Under the pieces are notes generated by a model. It worked only from the letters and a program-made list of their open reading frames with translations. It made no database searches and was not told where the DNA came from. From Candidatus Rokubacteria bacterium 13_1_40CM_69_27 (GTDB lineage: Bacteria; Methylomirabilota; Methylomirabilia; Rokubacteriales; CSP1-6), in assembly GCA_001917535.1 (NCBI GenBank), contig MNEF01000099.1, forward strand, positions 1-40,393: DNA of 40,393 bases, given 5' to 3'. This document shows, in pieces, positions 6,687 through 14,486 of this stretch. The position numbers and the translations under genes were made by a program. Each line of letters opens with the position of its first letter. Position 1 is the stretch's first letter.

Positions 6687-7958
6687 TCACACCTTCTCGA
6701 AGTCGATGCGCTCGTACACGGGCAAATTTTGAAGTTGGCGGCGCAGGCAGTCCAGCCCCATCTCGACCGCGCCCAGGCGTACCCACTCGCGGCCGCCGAC
6801 GATGCGACTGCGCCGGGAGGCGATCTCCGGCTCGGTCGCGACGGCTAGACAGATGGTCCCCCCGAACTCGATCCGGTCCGGACCATCGTCGAGATCGATC
6901 AGCACCGCCAGCGCATGCGTGGCGCCGGTCTGTCGTCGCGCGGCCCGCGCCACGGCTTCGGCCGTTTCGCGAGTGAGCTCGCCCGTCGATGAGGCGCCGT
7001 CGAGACCGACGGCCGACCACACCTCGGCGAGGTCGCGGGCCACGAGGCCACGGCGAAAGACCTTCTCCGCCCCCGGCAGGTGGGCGAGGCGCGCGGCAAT
7101 CTGTCCGCTCGTGAACGTCTCCACGATCGACAGCGAGGCCTGACGACTCGCCAGCTCTCCCAGGACGACGCCCTCCAGCGTCTGATCGTCTTCGGCCAGG
7201 ATGAAGTTACCGAGGCGCTTGCGCACTTCCCGCTCGACCGGTCCGAGCTTCCTCCGGATGTCCTCCATGTCGCTGCCGCGCACGGTCAGCTTGGTTTCGA
7301 GCTGCGGATAGTGGGCCCGGAAGCCGAGCTTGACGGTCCCATCGGCCACGAGCTCGGCCACGCCCGTGAGCAGGGCATCGACGTGCGATTCGCCCAGGCC
7401 GTATGAATGGAATCTCTTGAGATGGATGGCCGTCTGCAAGCCGCTGCGGGCGAGGAGTCGCGGAATGATCTGCTCCTCGAGCATGCGGCGGAGCTCGCGC
7501 GGCACCCCGGGGGTGAAGAAGAAGCGGGCCTTGCCGATGTCGAGCGCAAAGCCGCAGGCGGTGCCGATCGGATTGTCGATCAGCTCGGCGTTGGCGGGCA
7601 GCAGGGCTTGCTTGCGGTTGTTGGGCGGCATCACGCGGCTGCGCCGGCGAAAGAACTCTTCCATCCGAGCCCGCCACTCTTCGTTGAGGACGAGATCGAC
7701 GCCGGCGGCCTGGGCCGCGACTTCCTGGGACAGGTCGTCGACCGTGGGCCCCAGGCCTCCGTTGACGATCACCGCGTCGGCGCGCTCCCCCGCCAGTTGG
7801 AACGCCCGCAGGAGGCTTTCCCGGTCGTCACCGACCGTCGTTTCCCACCCGACCGAGAGCCCGACGTCCTCGAGCTTCTGGCTGATGTCGCTGAAGTTGG
7901 TATTGACGATCTTCCCGGTCAGGACCTCGTCACCCGTACAGATGATCTCGATGCGCAT
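6687..7958 (-). CDS. cinA: CinA-family protein with altered deamidase motif
   Basis: A 423-residue two-domain protein of the usual CinA length. Residues 1-170 form the molybdopterin-binding-like (MoCF) domain with the diagnostic GDEVLTGKIVNTN and GGLGPTVDD (67-75), which in CinA is linked to ADP-ribose pyrophosphatase activity. Residues from about 260 form the C-terminal NMN-deamidase domain. In active enzymes this opens with ESCTGG; here it is ETFTSG (280-285) and the nearby conserved stretch is also degraded, so deamidase activity is doubtful. The start ATG at 7958 has an AGGAAGG site upstream. In well-studied bacteria cinA serves pyridine-nucleotide recycling; its place in this catabolic cluster is unusual. 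Confidence 0.85.
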   Translation of the reverse strand: MRIEIICTGDEVLTGKIVNTNFSDISQKLEDVGLSVGWETTVGDDRESLLRAFQLAGERADAVIVNGGLGPTVDDLSQEVAAQAAGVDLVLNEEWRARMEEFFRRRSRVMPPNNRKQALLPANAELIDNPIGTACGFALDIGKARFFFTPGVPRELRRMLEEQIIPRLLARSGLQTAIHLKRFHSYGLGESHVDALLTGVAELVADGTVKLGFRAHYPQLETKLTVRGSDMEDIRRKLGPVEREVRKRLGNFILAEDDQTLEGVVLGELASRQASLSIVETFTSGQIAARLAHLPGAEKVFRRGLVARDLAEVWSAVGLDGASSTGELTRETAEAVARAARRQTGATHALAVLIDLDDGPDRIEFGGTICLAVATEPEIASRRSRIVGGREWVRLGAVEMGLDCLRRQLQNLPVYERIDFEKV

Positions 7959-7989
7959 GCGGCGCTGCCTTCCTGTGATCTGTCGCGCG

Positions 7990-8107
7990 CTACCGGAGAA
8001 GCGTCAACAGCGCGTCCACGGCCGCGCGGGGCTTCTCGCGGGGCATGAAGTGGCCGACCCCGGCCACGACCCGCCGTGGGGTCCCCGCCGGAAAAAGGGA
8101 CAGGTGA
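7990..8107 (-). pseudogene. C-terminal remnant of an alpha/beta hydrolase
   Basis: About 36-38 codons end in TAG (7990-7992) and contain RVVAGVGHFMPREKP followed by a helix ending ALLTLLR. This is the hallmark C-terminus of alpha/beta hydrolases, with the catalytic-triad His in GVGHF. The nucleophile-elbow and oxyanion parts are missing and no start site is present. The segment lies 31 nt upstream of the cinA-like start. Direct copies of GGGACAGG flank the upstream side (8096-8103 and 8145-8152), which could have taken part in the deletion. Confidence 0.65.
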
Positions 8108-8130
8108 CTCTCGGAGTGGCGGGGCGGATC

Positions 8131-8168
8131 TTGTCCTGGATCATCGGGACAGGATCATACACGGTGTA
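8131..8168 (+). promoter_or_regulatory. Candidate promoter and operator-like palindrome upstream of the flavoenzyme gene
   Basis: TTGTCC (8131-8136) and ATCATA, 17 nt further, could serve as -35 and -10 elements. Overlapping the latter is TACAC-G-GTGTA (8158-8168), a perfect 5-bp inverted repeat around one base, extended by outer ACAGG and CCTGT arms with unequal spacing. Such a site is the right size for a dimeric repressor. The assignment is from pattern only. Confidence 0.35.
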
Positions 8169-8217
8169 CCCTGTCGGCGCCGGGTGATGGGGCCGACGCC
8201 CGACCAAGGAGGCCAGG

Positions 8218-9369
8218 ATGTTCTCGCCGCTCGACGCTGCCCGGAAGCTGGTTCCCCTGATCCGATCCTGCGCCGATCAGATCGAGGCGGAGCGGGAGCT
8301 CCCGCGGCCGCTCTTCGAGGCGCTGGCCGACGCCGGGTTGTTCCATCTGGCGTTTCCACGCTCTCTGGGCGGTTCAGAGCTCGATTTGCCGACGTACGTT
8401 CAGGTGATCGAGGAGATCGGGAAGGCCGACGCCAGCACCGGCTGGATCGTCAATCAGTGCGCGATCTTTGCGACCTACGCGGCCCGGATGCCGCCTGACG
8501 TCGCTCGCTCCATCTGGATGGACACGCCCCGCAGCGTCGTCGCCAACACGCCCGCCCCCACCGCCCAGGCCGTCGTGGTTTCGGGTGGTTACCGCGTCAC
8601 GGGTCGCCAGGGCTTTAGCACTGGCTGCCGGCATGCCGCCTGGCTGGCCGCGCACGCTCAGATCGTCGCCAACGGCCAGCCCCGACTCAAGGACGGTCAA
8701 TCGGAGACGCGCTACCTGTTCGTGCCGGTGGCCGAGGCCGAGCTCCTCGACACCTGGCACGTCCGGGGCATGCGCGGCACCGGGACTCACCACTTCGCCG
8801 TGAGCGATGTCTTCGTGCCCGAGGAGCGCACCGTTCTGCCGGCCACGGCACCGCTGGTGGAAACCGGACCGCTCTATCGGATCCCCCGGACCCTGCTGTT
8901 CGCCTCGGGCGATGCATCGGTGGCCCTGGCGGTGGCCCGCAGCTGCCTGGCCACGTTCTTCGAGCTGGCCGGCGCCAAGACGCCGCGGGCCACCCCGGCG
9001 CTGCTACGCGATCAGCCTCTGATTCAGGTCGACGTCGGCCGCGCCGAGGCCCACCTCCGATCCGGTCGGGCCTTCCTGACCGAGGCGGTCCGCGAGATCT
9101 GGACCGCCATGACGTCGACCGGCGCGATCAGCCTGGACCAGCGTGCGGCCCTGCGCCTCGCCACGACGCACGCGATTCGGCTGGCGGGCCAGATCGTCGA
9201 CACTGTCTACAACGCCGCCGGTACGACGGCGGTCTACGAGAGGAATCTCCTCCAGCGCCACTTCCAGGACATTCATGTGATCACTCAGCACCTGCAGGCT
9301 CGCCTCTCCAACTACGAGCTGGTCGGGCGACACTGGCTGGGGCTCCCGGTCGACGAGACGAGACTCTAG
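8218..9369 (+). CDS. Acyl-CoA dehydrogenase-fold flavoenzyme (group D monooxygenase-like)
   Basis: A 383-residue protein with the full acyl-CoA dehydrogenase fold: an N-terminal helical domain (ALADAGLFHLAFPRSLGG), a central beta domain (GRQGFSTGC, MRGTGTHHFAVSDVFVPEE) and a C-terminal helical bundle. The catalytic Glu pattern of true acyl-CoA dehydrogenases is not evident, and the central domain resembles two-component FMN/FAD hydroxylases such as HsaA- or DszC-type enzymes. It may therefore be a flavin-dependent oxygenase needing a separate reductase, which is not in the window. Start ATG 8218 has AAGGAGG six nt upstream. The gene stands alone on the plus strand, with a candidate promoter in front, and its stop overlaps that of a minus-strand remnant. 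Confidence 0.8.
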   Translation: MFSPLDAARKLVPLIRSCADQIEAERELPRPLFEALADAGLFHLAFPRSLGGSELDLPTYVQVIEEIGKADASTGWIVNQCAIFATYAARMPPDVARSIWMDTPRSVVANTPAPTAQAVVVSGGYRVTGRQGFSTGCRHAAWLAAHAQIVANGQPRLKDGQSETRYLFVPVAEAELLDTWHVRGMRGTGTHHFAVSDVFVPEERTVLPATAPLVETGPLYRIPRTLLFASGDASVALAVARSCLATFFELAGAKTPRATPALLRDQPLIQVDVGRAEAHLRSGRAFLTEAVREIWTAMTSTGAISLDQRAALRLATTHAIRLAGQIVDTVYNAAGTTAVYERNLLQRHFQDIHVITQHLQARLSNYELVGRHWLGLPVDETRL

Positions 9370-9488
9370 CGGGGCCCGTCACGTCCGCCCCCTCCGATGT
9401 TCTCGCGGCGGCGGACCTCGTCGATGACCGTGGCGTAGCTCGAGCGGAGCACAGCCGCGTCTGACGAGTCATTGATGTTCCTCGGGGG
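9366..9488 (-). pseudogene. Possible C-terminal stub of an unrecognised gene
   Basis: Directly after the TGA stop of the Ldh gene, and in its frame, 40 codons run to a TAG at 9366-9368. They read as a plausible protein end (LRSSYATVIDEVRRREN, then a Gly-rich tail). I do not recognise the family. It has no start of its own and resembles the other stubs in this window in position and size. The stop overlaps the plus-strand flavoenzyme stop within CTAG. It may be chance coding. Confidence 0.25.
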
Positions 9489-10577
9489 TCAGGGTACCAG
9501 GACGAACGGCACCCCAGCGCTCTTCGCCACCGCCCGCAGCTGCTCCATGAGATCGTCGGGGATCGGCACGCCGTCCCTGAGCCGCTCACTGTGCGTGGCC
9601 ATTTCCGGGTCGCCAGCCACCAGCACGGGCTGGGCGGGATCGGCGCGCCTGGCGTTGTGGAGCACGTCGATCACCTGATCCAGGTCGTCCTCGAACTCAC
9701 CGTCGGCCCGGAACGCGCGCGGATCGATGGCCAGGAAGAAGTGGCCGATGTTGTGGGGATCGGATGGCTTCTGCGTCCGGTTGCGGATCGGCGAGAACGA
9801 GGCGCCGGCCAGCGTCCCGCCGAGGATATGCACCATGACCGCCAGACCGTAGCCCTTGTGGCCGCCCCGCTCCCGCGTGCCGCCGAGGGGCGTGATGCCG
9901 CCCTCCGGCCGCTCGAAGACGTAGCGGAACGCCTCCTCCGCATCGGTCACCGACTGACCGTTGCCGTCGACGACCCAGCCGGGCGGGAGCGGGCGATGGT
10001 TCAGCTTGTGGACCTTGACCTTGCCGGCCGCGACCGTGGTCGTCGCCATGTCGAGCTGAAACGGCGGATTGCGCTTGGTCGGCGCCGCGAACGCCAGCGG
10101 ATTGGTGCCCATGACGGGCTCGGCGGCGAACGTCGGCACCATCGACACGCCGCGGGTGGCCGAGGTCACCATGCCGATCACCCCGCGCTCCGCCGCGATC
10201 CTCGAGTAGCAGCCCGCCGCGCCGAAGTGATGCGAGTTGACCACCGACACCACGGCCACGGCGCTCTCGCGGCACTTGTCGACGGCGAGGTTCATCGCGT
10301 AGACGGAGACCGGATGGCCGAGCGACGCGTCGGCGTCGATCAGCGCCATGGCCGGCCCCTCCCGCACGGTCTTGAAGAGCGGCCGCATGTTCAGCCGGCC
10401 GGCGCGGAACTCGCGGTCGTAGGTCGGCAGCATCGAGATGCCGTGGGAGTCGACGCCGCGCAGGTCGGTCTCCAGCATCATCGCGGCCGTGGTTTCGGCG
10501 TGCGCGTCCGACATGCCCCAGGCGCGGAGGACGGACAGGAGCTGCTGACGGATCTGCGGGGCCGGGACTCGCATCAT
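9489..10577 (-). CDS. Malate/L-lactate dehydrogenase family (Ldh2-type) oxidoreductase
   Basis: A 362-residue NAD(P)-dependent 2-hydroxyacid dehydrogenase of the Ldh_2/MDH2 family, cytoplasmic and normally dimeric. Family marks are LRGVDSHGISMLPTY near residue 42, NSHHFGAAGCY (with the catalytic His), GTNPLAFAAP and GHKGYGLAVMV. It would interconvert an alpha-hydroxy acid and an alpha-keto acid; homologues act on malate, lactate, ureidoglycolate or sulfolactate. The ATG at 10577 overlaps the stop of the VOC gene as ATGA, so the two are translationally coupled. Its first codons match the relic at 16781-16864, showing that a second ldh gene once existed here. Confidence 0.85.
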   Translation of the reverse strand: MMRVPAPQIRQQLLSVLRAWGMSDAHAETTAAMMLETDLRGVDSHGISMLPTYDREFRAGRLNMRPLFKTVREGPAMALIDADASLGHPVSVYAMNLAVDKCRESAVAVVSVVNSHHFGAAGCYSRIAAERGVIGMVTSATRGVSMVPTFAAEPVMGTNPLAFAAPTKRNPPFQLDMATTTVAAGKVKVHKLNHRPLPPGWVVDGNGQSVTDAEEAFRYVFERPEGGITPLGGTRERGGHKGYGLAVMVHILGGTLAGASFSPIRNRTQKPSDPHNIGHFFLAIDPRAFRADGEFEDDLDQVIDVLHNARRADPAQPVLVAGDPEMATHSERLRDGVPIPDDLMEQLRAVAKSAGVPFVLVP

Positions 10578-11104
10578 GAGTCGCCGGCGGAGATGGGCGG
10601 CATGCGCGGGCCGGCGACGGGGTGGGCCACGGCATCCTCCAGCGTGAGGGCCTGGCGCCACTCGCTCGGCGGACGCACGTAGCCGCTGGTCCCGACCTGG
10701 TCGAGGCCCCAGTAAATTTCCAGGTTATTGCCGTCGGGGTCGCGGAACTCGACGGCGAGCTGGCAGCCCGCGCGTCGCCGCCCCTCGAAGACGATGGGGA
10801 CTCCCTGCTTGCGCAGCCAGGCCCTGGCGCGGAACACCTCGTCGGGCGTCCCGACCTCGAAGGCGAAGTGATTGAGGCTGCTGCGCGTGAGCTGGGGGGC
10901 GCCGCCGACCAGCGCCACCCCGTGGTGGTCGGTGTTGCAGCGGAGAAAGACCATGCCGCCCGGGACCATGCTCTCGGGGTAGCGATCGCTGATCTGGAGT
11001 CCAAGCACCTCGGTGAAGAAGCGGACGGCCGCGTCGAGGTCGCTGACGTTGAGCACGACGTGACCGATCTTGCGCAGCTGGAACGGCAGTGGAGTGTCCG
11101 ACAT
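10574..11104 (-). CDS. VOC-family protein, extradiol-dioxygenase-like
   Basis: A 176-residue VOC protein with the two-His-one-Glu facial triad of metal-dependent members: His15 in IGHVVLNV, His79 in LNHFAFEVG and Glu129 in NLEIYWG. The pattern resembles extradiol ring-cleavage dioxygenase domains and FosA/glyoxalase relatives. The last 40 residues extend beyond the VOC unit and are family-specific. The ATG at 11104 is chosen over an upstream in-frame ATG because AAGGAGG lies six nt before it. The stop overlaps the start of the Ldh-type gene (ATGA), suggesting the two act on one compound, for example an oxidised aromatic or hydroxy acid; this is an inference. Confidence 0.85.
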   Translation of the reverse strand: MSDTPLPFQLRKIGHVVLNVSDLDAAVRFFTEVLGLQISDRYPESMVPGGMVFLRCNTDHHGVALVGGAPQLTRSSLNHFAFEVGTPDEVFRARAWLRKQGVPIVFEGRRRAGCQLAVEFRDPDGNNLEIYWGLDQVGTSGYVRPPSEWRQALTLEDAVAHPVAGPRMPPISAGDS

Positions 11105-11130
11105 GTCGCCTCCTTGTGAGCTCGCCGCTC

Positions 11131-11144
11131 GCAACAGCCTCCGG
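11131..11144 (-). repeat. GGCC-tail motif, copy 2 (CCGGAGGCTGTTGC), intergenic
   Basis: Identical over 14 nt to the motif at 1982-1995 but located between the hydrolase remnant and the VOC start. Read in the equivalent frame it still encodes Gly-Gly-Cys-Cys but is not followed by a stop. Confidence 0.55.
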
Positions 11145-11164
11145 CTCCGCTGGACTTGGCAGCC

Positions 11165-11344
11165 CTACTTGTGAGCGCGGCCGAACTCGAGGATCCGGTC
11201 GCGCACACGGTCCAGCGTCTGTTCGGGCGGCATGACGCCCCAGAACTCCGGCTGCGGCAGGAGCTCGCGCAGATAGTATGCCCCCGAAGCGGCGTGCGAG
11301 GGATCGTCGCCCGGAATGATGAGGGCCGGCACCTTCATCGCCAT
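11165..11344 (-). pseudogene. C-terminal remnant of a second alpha/beta hydrolase
   Basis: Fifty-nine codons after an in-frame ATG (11344) end in TAG at 11165-11167. They read KVPALIIPGDDPSH, then a 'tyr-leu-arg-glu-leu-leu-pro' stretch and RVRDRILEFGRAHK, the standard late part of alpha/beta hydrolases including the Asp-bearing loop and the last helix. The catalytic Ser region and first 200 or so residues are missing. The remnant begins within a few nucleotides of the end of the lactonase gene, so the deletion removed the front of the hydrolase and stopped at its intact neighbour. The ATG could be a fortuitous start; a functional 59-residue product is unlikely. Confidence 0.75.
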
Positions 11345-11351
11345 GGTCAGA

Positions 11352-12566
11352 TCACGCCGCCCAATACAGGAAGACGATGCTGGACGGGCTGCCGGTCTTC
11401 ACGACGTGGCCGGTCGGCAGGAGCTTTCCGGTGGCCTGATCGACCCGGAAGCACACGATGGTGTCGCTGTCCTGGTTGGCGACGTAGAGAAACGTACCGG
11501 ACGGATCGAGGGCGAAGAAGCGTGGCGTCTTCCCCTGCGTCGGCTCCCACCCGACCGGCGCCAGGGCACCGCTCGCCTCGTCGACGGCGAAGATCACGAT
11601 GCTGTCGTGCCCGCGGTTCGACCCGTACACGAAGCGTCCCGACGGGGCGACGGCGATTTCAGACGTGGTGTTGTTTCCGGTGAAGCTTGGCGGCAGCGTC
11701 GGGATCACCTGGAGGGGCTTCAGCTGTCCTTGCATCGGGTCGAAGCGGTACGTCGTGATGGTGGAGTCGAGCTCGTTGATGACGTAGGCATAGGGTTGCC
11801 CGGGATGGAAGTCGACGTGCCGTGGGCCCGCTCCCGGTCGGGTCGTCACGGCCGGAGGATCGTTCGCCACCAGCGTGCCGCTGGCCGTGTCGAGCGTGTA
11901 AACGAAGACCTTGTCGAGTCCCTTGTCGGGCACCACGATGAAGCGACCGGTGCGATCGAACGGGACGTCGTGGGGGTGCGAGCTGGCTTGCTCGACCCGG
12001 TGCGGTCCGGGATTGCCGGTCAGCGTGACGAGATGGCTGAGCGGCGCCAGCGACCCCTCCCGGTTGATCGGCAGGACGGCGACCGTCCCCGAGGCGTAAT
12101 TCCCCACCACCAGGAAGTGGCTGGTGGGGTCCACGGCGACGCGAACCCCGTTCTTGCCGCCGGTGGATTGCTGATTCAAGAGCTTCAGCTGGCCGGTCGG
12201 CTTGTCGATCGCGAAGGCCGTGGCGTGCTCGCCGTCACCGTGGCCCGAGTAGAGGAAGCGCTGCTGGCGATCGAGCGTCAGCCAGGACGGGTTGACGAGG
12301 TCCCCCACCAGCTGCACGTGCGTCCACTGGCCCGAGGCCGGGTCCACCCGGTACACGTTGATGCCTTCGCCACGGGCGTGGCGCTGCCTCGTCGTGTAGC
12401 ACCCGACATACGCGAACATCGCGGTGGCCTCCCGTGTCGAAGTGGCGCCCGGCCCGGTCATCGTCGCGCATCCCCCGGCGGCGATTGCCGCCAGGGCGCC
12501 GACGGCGCCGCCCAAGAAGTCTCGGCGGCCGATGTTCCCACACTCGGTCTGACGGTTGGCGAGCAT
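11352..12566 (-). CDS. Lactonase-family beta-propeller (6-phosphogluconolactonase-like), exported
   Basis: A 404-residue seven-bladed propeller of the lactonase/YVTN type, with repeats such as FLYSGHGDGEHATAF, HFLVVGNYASG and FVYGSNRGHDSI. The N-terminus has a twin-arginine signal (GRRDFLGG followed by an Ala-rich segment) ending in AGGC, which could be a lipidation site, so the protein probably crosses the membrane folded and may be a lipoprotein. Relatives include cytoplasmic 6-phosphogluconolactonase, but an exported one more likely hydrolyses other lactones or has a binding role. A possible promoter lies 30 nt upstream. It is followed immediately by the hydrolase remnant. Confidence 0.8.
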   Translation of the reverse strand: MLANRQTECGNIGRRDFLGGAVGALAAIAAGGCATMTGPGATSTREATAMFAYVGCYTTRQRHARGEGINVYRVDPASGQWTHVQLVGDLVNPSWLTLDRQQRFLYSGHGDGEHATAFAIDKPTGQLKLLNQQSTGGKNGVRVAVDPTSHFLVVGNYASGTVAVLPINREGSLAPLSHLVTLTGNPGPHRVEQASSHPHDVPFDRTGRFIVVPDKGLDKVFVYTLDTASGTLVANDPPAVTTRPGAGPRHVDFHPGQPYAYVINELDSTITTYRFDPMQGQLKPLQVIPTLPPSFTGNNTTSEIAVAPSGRFVYGSNRGHDSIVIFAVDEASGALAPVGWEPTQGKTPRFFALDPSGTFLYVANQDSDTIVCFRVDQATGKLLPTGHVVKTGSPSSIVFLYWAA

Positions 12567-12596
12567 GACGACCCCCGGCGAGCTCGGTCTGGTGGG

Positions 12597-12625
12597 ATGA
12601 TACTCGACTCCCGCAGTTTGCGACT
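12597..12625 (-). promoter_or_regulatory. Possible promoter of the lactonase gene
   Basis: In the 97-bp gap between the dctM stop and the lactonase ATG, the minus strand shows TATCAT (12597-12602) as a possible -10, 31 nt before the start codon, with only a weak -35 (TCGCAA-like) about 17 nt further upstream. It would separate lactonase expression from the TRAP operon. Confidence 0.25.
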
Positions 12626-12663
12626 CGCCCAGGAGCGCCGCTGCGGAAGAGCTGACGCTCCGG

Positions 12664-13980
12664 TCACCGCGCGGGTGTCATGTGCCGCGGCAGCCACAGG
12701 GCGAGGTCGGGGACCAGGAACAGCAGCACCACCAGCACGACCATCAGGACCACGTAGGGCGTGGTGCCGACCGTCACATCGCGCGCCGTCGTCCCCCGCA
12801 TCAAATTTTGGATCACGAAGAGGTTGAGCCCGACGGGCGGCGTGATCAAGCCGATCTCCAACCACACCACCATGATGATGCCGAACCAGATGGGATCGAA
12901 GCCGAGCCCGGTGGCCAGGGGAAAGAGGATGGGCAGGATGATGATCATCACGGACAGTTCCTCGAGGGCGTAGGCGATGATGAGCAGGAAGACGAAGATC
13001 GCCGTGAAGAACGCCCAGCGCGGCAGCCCGAGGCCGACCACCAGGCCGAAGAGGGCCTGGGGGGCGCCGATGAGCGCGATGACGTGGGAGAACATCGACG
13101 CGAAGATGATGATGAGCATCACCATCGAGGTGGTGCGGATGGTGCCGTGGAAGGCATCCCGGAGCGCGCGCCAGGTGAGCGTGCGGAAGCCGGCAGCGAG
13201 GAGCAGGCTCACCAGCGAGCCGAGGGCGGCCGCCTCCGTCGGTGTCACGATGCCCGCGTACATGGAGCCGAGCACCACCATGATGAGGAACGCGACCGGC
13301 GCCACCTCGTAGAGCGAGCGCAGCTTGTCGAGGACGCCACCCTGGTCCTCCAAGACACGCGGCGCCGCCTCCGGCCACAGCGTGGCATAGACGATCACGA
13401 AGCCGGCGAAGAGCAGGGCGAGGACAACGCCCGGCACCATGCCCGCCAGGTAGAGGTGACCGATGGAGGTCTCGGTCATGACGCCGTAGATGATCATGGG
13501 GATCGAGGGTGGGATGAGGATGCCGAGCGTGCCGCCGGCGGCGAGGGAGCCGAAGATGAGCGGCCGGTAGTAGCCCCGTCGCTCCATCTCGGGGATGGCG
13601 ATCATCCCGATGGTGGCGGCGGTGGCCACGCTGGACCCGGAGATGGCGGCGAAGATCGCGCACGAGAAGATGCTGGCCACCGCGAGGCCGGCGGGCAGGA
13701 ACGACACCCAGCGCGCCACCGCCGTGTAGAGACCCTTGCCGATCCCGGAGTGCAGGAGGATGCCGCTCATGAACACGAAGAGCGGCACCGCGATGAACGA
13801 GAAGCTGGAGGCGTTCGACCACGCGATGGAGCCGACCACCCCCAGCCCCACCGTGAAGCCCTTGAGCCAGAGCAGGCCGAGCACGCCGACGATCCCCAGC
13901 GAGATCGAGATCTCGACGCCGAGGGCGAAGAGCACGAACATCAGCCCGATGAGGAGGCTGCCGAGAACGGGCTCGCTCAT
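12664..13980 (-). CDS. dctM: TRAP transporter large membrane subunit
   Basis: A 438-residue polytopic protein of DctM type with about twelve hydrophobic segments. Typical marks are the SSFSFIAVPLFVFMSG region, SGSSVATAATIG and LGILIPPSIPMIIYG. DctM forms the sodium-coupled transport core of tripartite ATP-independent periplasmic importers together with DctQ. It overlaps dctQ by 4 nt (ATGA), showing tight translational coupling. The gene is complete and full length. The substrate is set by the DctP protein; such systems carry organic acids, often carboxylates. A possible separate promoter lies downstream for the lactonase. Confidence 0.92.
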   Translation of the reverse strand: MSEPVLGSLLIGLMFVLFALGVEISISLGIVGVLGLLWLKGFTVGLGVVGSIAWSNASSFSFIAVPLFVFMSGILLHSGIGKGLYTAVARWVSFLPAGLAVASIFSCAIFAAISGSSVATAATIGMIAIPEMERRGYYRPLIFGSLAAGGTLGILIPPSIPMIIYGVMTETSIGHLYLAGMVPGVVLALLFAGFVIVYATLWPEAAPRVLEDQGGVLDKLRSLYEVAPVAFLIMVVLGSMYAGIVTPTEAAALGSLVSLLLAAGFRTLTWRALRDAFHGTIRTTSMVMLIIIFASMFSHVIALIGAPQALFGLVVGLGLPRWAFFTAIFVFLLIIAYALEELSVMIIILPILFPLATGLGFDPIWFGIIMVVWLEIGLITPPVGLNLFVIQNLMRGTTARDVTVGTTPYVVLMVVLVVLLFLVPDLALWLPRHMTPAR

Positions 13981-14486
13981 TCAACGGTTTCCGGGGCCAC
14001 CTCGTCGCGGGCGGATGTGGAACCGAGCGCGGCCCGCACTTGCCGCACCAACGTGACCAGCATGGCGAGGGCCATGAGGGCGAGGCCGGCCGGGATGAAG
14101 AGCATGGGGAGCCAGAGCGGGTAGAGCATGACGGCCGAGACCCGGCCGTAGTGCCAGGCGGTGATCCCGGACCGGGTGGTCACCCAGACGACGACGGCGA
14201 GAAAGACGATGCCGAGGGTGAGGGTGACCACCCGCAGCCACGCCCGCAGGGGCCGCCGCACGTGGCCGGTGATCAGATCGACCCGGACGTGGCCGCCCGT
14301 GCGGAAGGTGTAAGCGGCGCCGGCGAAGACGACGAGCACTTCCAGGAAGCTCGCCACCTCGTCCACGAAAAGCTGGGGCTGCTGGAAGAAGGACCGCATG
14401 GCCACGTCGTACGAGATGAGGAGCACGATGGCCAGCGTGGCGAAGCCCGCGAGGAGCGCCGCCATCCCCGCCGCGCGACCGATCAC
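13977..14486 (-). CDS. dctQ: TRAP transporter small membrane subunit
   Basis: A 169-residue protein with four predicted membrane helices and the family segment RSFFQQPQLFVDEVASFLEV between helices one and two, as in DctQ proteins. It pairs with DctM in the inner membrane. Its start overlaps the dctP stop by 4 nt and its stop overlaps the dctM start, so the three genes form one translational unit. Length and topology are normal. The C-terminal tail is short, polar and cytoplasmic. Confidence 0.9.
   Translation of the reverse strand: MIGRAAGMAALLAGFATLAIVLLISYDVAMRSFFQQPQLFVDEVASFLEVLVVFAGAAYTFRTGGHVRVDLITGHVRRPLRAWLRVVTLTLGIVFLAVVVWVTTRSGITAWHYGRVSAVMLYPLWLPMLFIPAGLALMALAMLVTLVRQVRAALGSTSARDEVAPETVE

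Noticed and set aside
12682..14124. Long plus-strand open frame of 480 codons, very rich in His, Asp and Glu
   Set aside because: It is the mirror of the hydrophobic dctM/dctQ genes; reverse complements of membrane-protein codons commonly give such charged repeats.
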